From: JAIPEI01 sp964443135
GTDB taxonomy: Bacteria > Desulfobacterota > DSM-4660 > Desulfatiglandales > HGW-15
Length of the DNA: 64,000 nt
Direction of reading: 5' to 3'
Assembly (NCBI GenBank): GCA_964443135.1
Contig: CAYUBQ010000019.1
Span: 1-64,000 of the forward strand
In this document: in pieces, positions 59,725-64,000 of the stretch
Layout of the letters: each line of letters starts with the position of its first letter
Position numbering within the stretch: position 1 is the stretch's first letter
Made by a program: the position numbers and the translations under genes
Notes under the pieces: model-generated
Databases searched by the model: none
What the model saw: the letters and a program-made list of their open reading frames with translations, nothing else
Told to the model about the DNA's origin: nothing

Positions 59725-60060
59725 CTATTTTCTCAAGGACTCGATCTCTTCGGTATATGCCTTCCTTCCTGCCTCTATGGCCTCCAGGACGATTTCTTTT
59801 TCTTTGCTGGAGATGTTTTTTGCTTTGTTGATCAGCTCCTTGGCCTCAGACGCCACCTCGTCCCGCTTTTCAACAATCCTCTCCTTGCCTTTTCTAGCCC
59901 CTTCCCCAATCGCCTCCTTGCCGTCCTGCGCCTTGTGCGCAATCAACTCCCGGGTTTCCTTCCCCGACCTGGGCGCGAAAAAAAGCGCAGCCAGGGCGCC
60001 GATCGCACCGCCAACCATGAAATACTTGAACCGATCGCCGGAACCGTTCGCTTCATTCAT
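59725..60060 (-). CDS. YtxH-family small membrane protein
   Basis: 111 residues from the ATG at 60060, which has GAGGAGG six bases upstream; a longer upstream start has no such site. The YtxH core is KYFMVGGAIGALAALFFAPRSGKETREL, a membrane helix with APxSGKE, followed by a charged helical tail. YtxH proteins are often stress-induced. It is the first gene of a two-gene operon with the DUF948-like protein. Confidence 0.85.
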   Translation of the reverse strand: MNEANGSGDRFKYFMVGGAIGALAALFFAPRSGKETRELIAHKAQDGKEAIGEGARKGKERIVEKRDEVASEAKELINKAKNISSKEKEIVLEAIEAGRKAYTEEIESLRK

Positions 60061-60207
60061 TTCGACCTCCTCGTTTTGCTCCGAGAGCCCTGTGTAATCT
60101 ATGAGAGCCATTGTAGAACATCTGGAACAAGATCGTAATGGGGTCCATCCTGTATTCTCCCCCCCCTCTCTGTCCTGCGACGGTCAGACCTCTTCGAACC
60201 AGACCGA

Positions 60208-60458
60208 ATGAGGGCGCAGGGAGGCGTTTTCGGCTTCCTGACGCGGGAAGGCACGAACGGCCTGGGGGAGGCCGCGGCCGAGGACTCCTGGCGGTTTACC
60301 TGCAGATGAGCTACCTGCTCGGCGGGTACTCGCTGATCGTTCCCAGGGATCGGGTCGAGCGACTGGACATGAGCGTGGAAAATGCCCTGCAGTGGGGGTT
60401 GACGGCGGGTGTGTCCGTTTCCGAGGATGCGAAGATACTCGAGCGCGACTCCGGTTGA
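60208..60458 (+). pseudogene. frameshifted fragment of a DUF502-family membrane protein
   Basis: From about 60286 one frame reads VYLQMSYLLGGYSLIVPRD then RVERLDMSVENALQWGLTAGV, the C-terminal signature of DUF502 proteins (usually FVPRExVxxLDMSVEDALKxxISGG). The upstream part, GGVFGFLTREGTNGLGEA, is in a different frame, so a one-base shift near 60285 breaks the gene; the membrane helices are missing. Stop at 60456. It is not functional as assembled. Confidence 0.6.
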
Positions 60459-60501
60459 GGCCGCGGCCGTTCGGGGCGACAGCGGGTCGAAGACCCGGGG
60501 A

Positions 60502-60791
60502 TCACGGTTCGGACCCGTCCAGGACCCTTCGTACCGCATTGGCCAGCTCGTTGTCCGTCATGGGCTTCATCACGTAGCCCCCGATGCCGATCTCCCTGGC
60601 CCTGGCCTCCGAGATCCTGTGGCTGTAGCCGGTGCACAGGACGATGGGCAGGTCCGGCCGGATGGAGAGCATGGCGGCCGCCAGCTTGTCCCCGCTCATT
60701 CCGGGCATGGTCATGTCCGTGATCACAGCGTCGAACCTGTACGGATCCCCCCGGAACAGCTCGAGCGCATCCAGCCGGTTCGATTCCGGGT
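60502..60791 (-). pseudogene. C-terminal receiver-domain remnant of a hybrid histidine kinase
   Basis: The frame reads NRLDALELFRGDPYRFDAVI, TDMTMPGMSGDKLA, PIVLCTGYSHRISEARAREI and VMKPMTDNELANAVRRVLD, a receiver domain of the kind that ends PAS hybrid kinases. The phospho-acceptor Asp and the Lys of VMKP remain, but the first third of the domain and everything before it are missing. The frame breaks at about 60791, where repeat copy E begins. No start codon with a ribosome site is present. Confidence 0.7.
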
Positions 60792-60822
60792 TGGACGCAT
60801 TCGCAAAAATCCGCTCACCCGA
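60792..60822 (+). repeat. dispersed repeat, left end only (copy E)
   Basis: TTGGACGCATTCGCAAAAAT and then CCGCTCACCCG, the first 30 bases of the element. It joins the receiver remnant to about 110 bases of unrecognised sequence before moaC. Confidence 0.7.
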
Positions 60823-60929
60823 GGACGCGGCCTGCCTCGTGGTGGACGTCTCCTACATGGAAAGGCTGAAGGGAGAGGAGAAGACGGCCTTCTCGGCGGT
60901 GCTCTACCGGCTGAGCCGCCCTTGCCGCC

Positions 60930-61364
60930 TCAGGCCCCCTTCTGCTTGCGCACCACGTGGATGTCCACGATCCGGGTCTCCGGGTACTGGCCCTCGGGGT
61001 CCTTTTCCAGGTACTTCACCATGTCCCAGACCGTGTTCAGGGCGGCGGCCAGGCCCACCAGGGCCTCCATCTCCACCCCGGTCTTAGCCCGGGCCCGGAC
61101 CCGGCAGACCACCTCCACGCCGTCGTCCTTCAGCTCGAATCGGGCCTCCACCTGGTCCAGCGGGACCTGGTGGCAGTGGGGAATGAGCAGGGAGGTCTGC
61201 TTGGCCGCCTGCATGGCCGCCACCTCGGCCACGGCGAACGGGTCGCCCTTGCGCACGCGCCCCGATCGGATCGCCTCCCTGGCCCGCTCGGAGAGGTGAA
61301 TCTTCCCGTAGGTCTCCGCCTCCCGGAGGACGACCGGTTTCTCGCCCACGTCGATCATTCCCAT
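60930..61364 (-). CDS. moaC: cyclic pyranopterin monophosphate synthase MoaC
   Basis: 144 residues, cytoplasmic enzyme of molybdenum-cofactor synthesis that makes cyclic pyranopterin phosphate from the MoaA product. Motifs: VDVGEKPVVLREA-like start, AKQTSLLIPHCHQVPLDQV (catalytic region), VEVVCRVRARAKTGVEMEAL and TVWDMVKYLEKD. The N terminus is about 15 residues shorter than in the E. coli protein. AAGGGA stands 8 bases before the ATG at 61364. It follows moaE by 28 bases in a five-gene minus-strand unit. No moaA is in the window. Confidence 0.93.
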   Translation of the reverse strand: MGMIDVGEKPVVLREAETYGKIHLSERAREAIRSGRVRKGDPFAVAEVAAMQAAKQTSLLIPHCHQVPLDQVEARFELKDDGVEVVCRVRARAKTGVEMEALVGLAAALNTVWDMVKYLEKDPEGQYPETRIVDIHVVRKQKGA

Positions 61365-61392
61365 GACGTTTCCCTTTCTCCGGACAGGGTCC

Positions 61393-61764
61393 CTATGGAC
61401 GGTCCCCGTCCGCCGGAAGCTCCCGTTTCCGGACCGCCTCCGCCTTGATGCGGTCCACGGTCTGGATCAGGACCGGAAACACGGTCTCCCGGGTCTCCCC
61501 GGCCACGGCCACGGCCAGGATCTCGTCTCCCACCTCCAAGTGGCCCTCCCGAGTCTCAACCAGGATATCAACAATGCCATCCAAGCGTTTTGATTGACTA
61601 ATGATCTCACTGACACGATTCGGGTCGTAGGTCACGTCGATTCCCCTCACCCGGAACCCCTTCAGACTGGTGCCCCGAACCACCCCCAAATGGCTCGCGA
61701 TCATACCGATCCGATGGGAATCGGGATGGTTGCGGAGACGGTCGATCATCTGCTCCAGGCCCAT
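61393..61764 (-). CDS. moaE: MoaE-like molybdopterin synthase subunit
   Basis: 123 residues. The core SHLGVVRGTSLKGFRVRGID, then IVDILVETREGHLEVGDEI, AVAVAGETRETVFPVLIQTVDRIKA and VRKRE fits the MoaE family, which forms molybdopterin synthase with MoaD. The protein is shorter than typical MoaE (about 150), with a divergent N terminus of the type common in Deltaproteobacteria. AGGAGGG precedes the ATG at 61764. It stands between hemA and moaC, and MoaD is not in the window. Confidence 0.8.
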   Translation of the reverse strand: MGLEQMIDRLRNHPDSHRIGMIASHLGVVRGTSLKGFRVRGIDVTYDPNRVSEIISQSKRLDGIVDILVETREGHLEVGDEILAVAVAGETRETVFPVLIQTVDRIKAEAVRKRELPADGDRP

Positions 61765-61789
61765 GGCGCCCTCCTGTTCACCGGTAAGC

Positions 61790-63073
61790 TCACATCTTGT
61801 TTTCGTCGTCGTCCAGCCGGAAAAGCTGCCGGGTCAGGTCCAGGACCTGGTCCCGGCTCGACCGGTCCGCCTTTCGCTTCAGCATCAGAATGGGATCGTG
61901 GACGATCTTGTCGGCGATGGATCGCGTGAGCATCTCCAGGGCCCTCTGCTGCTCCTCGGTCAGGTCTCCCAGGCCGGGGAGGCTCCGCCGCACCTCGGCC
62001 CGCCGGATCTCCTCCGCTTTCTCCTTGAGCCGCACGATGGTGGGGACCACCCCGAGGGTCTTGAGCCAACCCTGGAACCGAAGGACCTCCTCCTCCACGA
62101 TGCGCTCCGCCTTGACCGCCTCCTCCTGCCGCTGCGCGCGGTTGATCTCCACCACCCCCTGGAGGTCGTCGATGTCGTACACGTACACGTTGCCCAGGTC
62201 GTTCACGCGGGGCTCCACGTCCCTGGGGACCGCGATGTCGATGAAGAAGAGCGGGCGGTTCCTGCGCTTGCGCAGGGACCGCTTCACCTGGTCGTGCCGG
62301 ATCACGTATTCGGCCGAGGCCGTGGAGGCGATGACGATGTCCGCCTCGAGCAGCTCACTCCCGATCTCCTCGAAGTAGACGGGCTTTCCGTGGAACCCTC
62401 CGGCCACCTGGACCGCCCGGTCGAAGGTCCGGTTGGCCACGATGATCTCCCCCACCCCCTGGCCGAGCAGATGCCGCGCGGCCAGCTCCGCCATCTCCCC
62501 TGCCCCGATGAGAAGCACCTTCCTGCCCGTGAGATCGTGGAAGATCTTCTTGGCCAGCTCCACGGCGGCGTAGCTGATGGAGACCGCCGCGTCCGAGACG
62601 CCGGTCTCGGTCCGGACCCGTTTCGCCACGTGGAAGGCGCGGTGCATGAGGCGGTTCACGATGACGCCCGACGTCCGGGCCTGGGTCGCCTGGAAGTAGG
62701 CGTCCTTGATCTGCCCGAGGATCTGGGGCTCGCCCACCACCATGGAGTCGAGGCTGGAGGCCACCTCGAACATGTGCCGGACGCTCTCCGCATCCTCGAG
62801 GGTGTACAGGCTGGGAGCGAAGGCATCCGCGGGCATCTCCCCCAGGGCGGACAGGAGCCCGAGGATTTCCCTCCGGGCCTCATCGGGGCGATCGGTGGTG
62901 TAGACCGCCTCGATGCGGTTGCACGTGGAGATGTAGAGGCCCTCCCGGATGGCGGGGTGCTCCCGCATGGAGGAGAGGGCCCGGTACACGTTCGCCGGGT
63001 CCCGAGCCAGGCACTCCCGCAGCTCCACCGGCGCCGTCTGGTGGTTCATCCCGATGGTGACGATGCGCATCAT
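61790..63073 (-). CDS. hemA: glutamyl-tRNA reductase
   Basis: 427 residues, first enzyme of tetrapyrrole synthesis by the C5 route; reduces glutamyl-tRNA to glutamate semialdehyde with NADPH. The catalytic Cys51 lies in YISTCNRIEAVY. Further motifs: SLDSMVVGEPQILGQIK, the nucleotide fold KVLLIGAGEMAELAARHL, and IDIAVPRDVEP. The C-terminal dimerisation helix follows. I chose the ATG at 63073 because it overlaps the ccsA stop as ATGA and AAGGG stands about 10 bases upstream. Confidence 0.97.
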   Translation of the reverse strand: MMRIVTIGMNHQTAPVELRECLARDPANVYRALSSMREHPAIREGLYISTCNRIEAVYTTDRPDEARREILGLLSALGEMPADAFAPSLYTLEDAESVRHMFEVASSLDSMVVGEPQILGQIKDAYFQATQARTSGVIVNRLMHRAFHVAKRVRTETGVSDAAVSISYAAVELAKKIFHDLTGRKVLLIGAGEMAELAARHLLGQGVGEIIVANRTFDRAVQVAGGFHGKPVYFEEIGSELLEADIVIASTASAEYVIRHDQVKRSLRKRRNRPLFFIDIAVPRDVEPRVNDLGNVYVYDIDDLQGVVEINRAQRQEEAVKAERIVEEEVLRFQGWLKTLGVVPTIVRLKEKAEEIRRAEVRRSLPGLGDLTEEQQRALEMLTRSIADKIVHDPILMLKRKADRSSRDQVLDLTRQLFRLDDDENKM

Positions 63074-63912
63074 GGCAGGCTGCGCCCTTCGATGCTCTCG
63101 AAGCTGTGATAGTCGCTCGACAGGAGGCTGATGCCGACGAAGGTGAAGACCAGCAGCAGAAAGCAGAGGATCGACATGATCGCCGCGCGTCTGCCCCGCC
63201 ACCCCACGGTGAGTCGCTCGTGGAGCAGGACGGCGTAGGCGAACCAGGTGATCAGGGACCAGACCTCCTTGGGATCCCACCGCCAGAAGCTGCCGAGGGC
63301 CTGCTGGGCGTAAATCGCACCCGTCACCATGCCCAGGGTCAAGAGCGGGAACCCGATCACCAGAGCGTGGTGGTTGATGGCGTCGAGGGTCTCCAGCGAC
63401 GGCAGCCGGGTGTAGAGGGAGCCGAACCGCTTCCGCTTGATCTGCCGCTCCTGGAGGAGGTACATGACGGCGGCCCCGAACATCACCGCGAAGATGCCGT
63501 CTCCGGCAAAGACCGTCACCACGTGCACAGTGAGCCAGAGGCTCTTGAACAGGGGGTTGACCTCCACGGCCTCGGCTGCGGGAATGGACGTGGAAACGAT
63601 CATCAGCACCGCTGCCAGGGGTGCCACGAACGAGCCGAGGACCATCAGCCGGAATCGCAGCTGGAACAGGAGGTAGGCCCCGGTGATGGTCCAGGCGAAG
63701 AAGCCGAGGGAGGCCTTGAGGCTCAGCACCGGGGCGGTCCCGAGGGCGGCGTACTGGTACGCGAGAAAGGCCGTGTGGACGACGAACCCGGCCACCAGGA
63801 CGCGGTAGGACCAGACGAAGATCACCTTCCGCTGGCGTACAATGAACACGATCATCCCCCCGGTGGCCAGGAGGATGAGGAAAAGGGCCAGCCAGTAGAG
63901 CATCAGCGCCAT
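63070..63912 (-). CDS. ccsA: cytochrome c assembly protein CcsA/HemX family
   Basis: 280 residues with about eight membrane helices. The hallmark Trp-rich motif GSFWRWDPKEVWSLITWFAY lies near residue 220, and conserved histidines in LTVHVVTVFAGDG and LLHERLTVGW are likely haem ligands. Such proteins move haem across the membrane or act in the tetrapyrrole pathway (HemX). Position immediately before hemA is a known arrangement in Deltaproteobacteria. Its start overlaps the end of the next upstream gene by ten bases. Confidence 0.9.
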   Translation of the reverse strand: MALMLYWLALFLILLATGGMIVFIVRQRKVIFVWSYRVLVAGFVVHTAFLAYQYAALGTAPVLSLKASLGFFAWTITGAYLLFQLRFRLMVLGSFVAPLAAVLMIVSTSIPAAEAVEVNPLFKSLWLTVHVVTVFAGDGIFAVMFGAAVMYLLQERQIKRKRFGSLYTRLPSLETLDAINHHALVIGFPLLTLGMVTGAIYAQQALGSFWRWDPKEVWSLITWFAYAVLLHERLTVGWRGRRAAIMSILCFLLLVFTFVGISLLSSDYHSFESIEGRSLP

Positions 63913-64000
63913 GATTGCGTCCGCCTTTCGTCGTTCTCGAGCCTCGAGAGCACGTCCGCCTCCCGCCAGGTCGTCCCCAGGATCTCCGTGAGAACCGCGG
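63903..64000 (-). CDS. C-terminal end of a probable siroheme-synthesis protein (start outside window)
   Basis: The frame that ends with TGA at 63903 reads AVLTEILGTTWREADVLSRL and a charged tail. It overlaps the ccsA start. In related genomes the gene before ccsA is the precorrin-2 dehydrogenase/sirohydrochlorin ferrochelatase; the 32 visible residues cannot confirm this, and the identification is by position only. Confidence 0.4.
   Translation of the reverse strand, partial: AVLTEILGTTWREADVLSRLENDERRTQSWR

Overview
The window is a GC-rich stretch of 64 kb from an anaerobic, probably deltaproteobacterial (Desulfobacterota) genome, most likely a scaffold assembled from a metagenome. This rests on the gene families and their order: a (siroheme)-ccsA-hemA string, AtpZ/AtpI-type F0 genes, a branched-chain-type ABC transporter with its own acyl-CoA synthetase, 2-hydroxyacyl-CoA dehydratase-type iron-sulfur genes and an LEPR-XLL giant surface protein. 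No RNA genes, CRISPR arrays or complete insertion sequences were seen. Both 100-N gaps are flanked by exactly the same 55 bases on each side. They look like unmerged contig overlaps rather than missing sequence.

Layout. 1-2000: tail of an unknown gene, an OmpA-family lipid- or peptidoglycan-linked protein, then gene debris around a roughly 100-bp dispersed repeat. 2009-34077 (minus): one gene for a giant modular surface protein, interrupted only by an artefactual gap. Removing the gap and one 55-bp copy restores a single frame of about 10,637 codons. From N to C terminus it has an LEPR-XLL motif, an acidic linker, DUF4347, about 26 RTX modules, a very long beta-helix-like repeat region, scattered HG-TG modules, a second RTX block and a run of 9-residue PDGT repeats. 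A small conserved-looking protein and a MalT/BTAD-type regulator lie directly upstream on the same strand and probably form an expression unit with it. 37.7-39.1 kb: recombinase remnant and toxin-antitoxin genes, one altered by the dispersed repeat and one frameshifted.

39.2-50.9 kb is a coherent uptake and activation system: acyl-CoA synthetase, LivF, LivG, LivM, LivH, LivK, a second LivK paralogue, and a divergent histidine kinase/NtrC-type regulator pair. Both binding-protein genes have GG-N10-GC sigma-54 promoter elements, and two 17-bp imperfect palindromes lie upstream of livK. The regulator has the GAFTGA sigma-54 contact motif, so a self-contained sensing, transport and CoA-activation circuit for an organic acid (possibly aromatic) is likely.

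50.9-54.8 kb is an F0 cluster of the ATP synthase (atpZ-I-B-E1-E2-F'-F) without F1 genes in the window. Its c subunit occurs in two forms: a normal 82-residue hairpin with an apparent two-carboxylate Na+ signature, and a 322-residue protein made of four fused hairpins of which only the first keeps the ion-binding glutamate. This is the most unusual biological system in the window. 54.9-58.3 kb: activator and two subunits of a 2-hydroxyacyl-CoA dehydratase-type enzyme. 58.7-60.9 kb: envelope and stress-type small proteins and more broken genes next to copies of the dispersed repeat. 60.9-64 kb: moaC, moaE, hemA, ccsA and the end of a probable siroheme gene, tightly packed on the minus strand.
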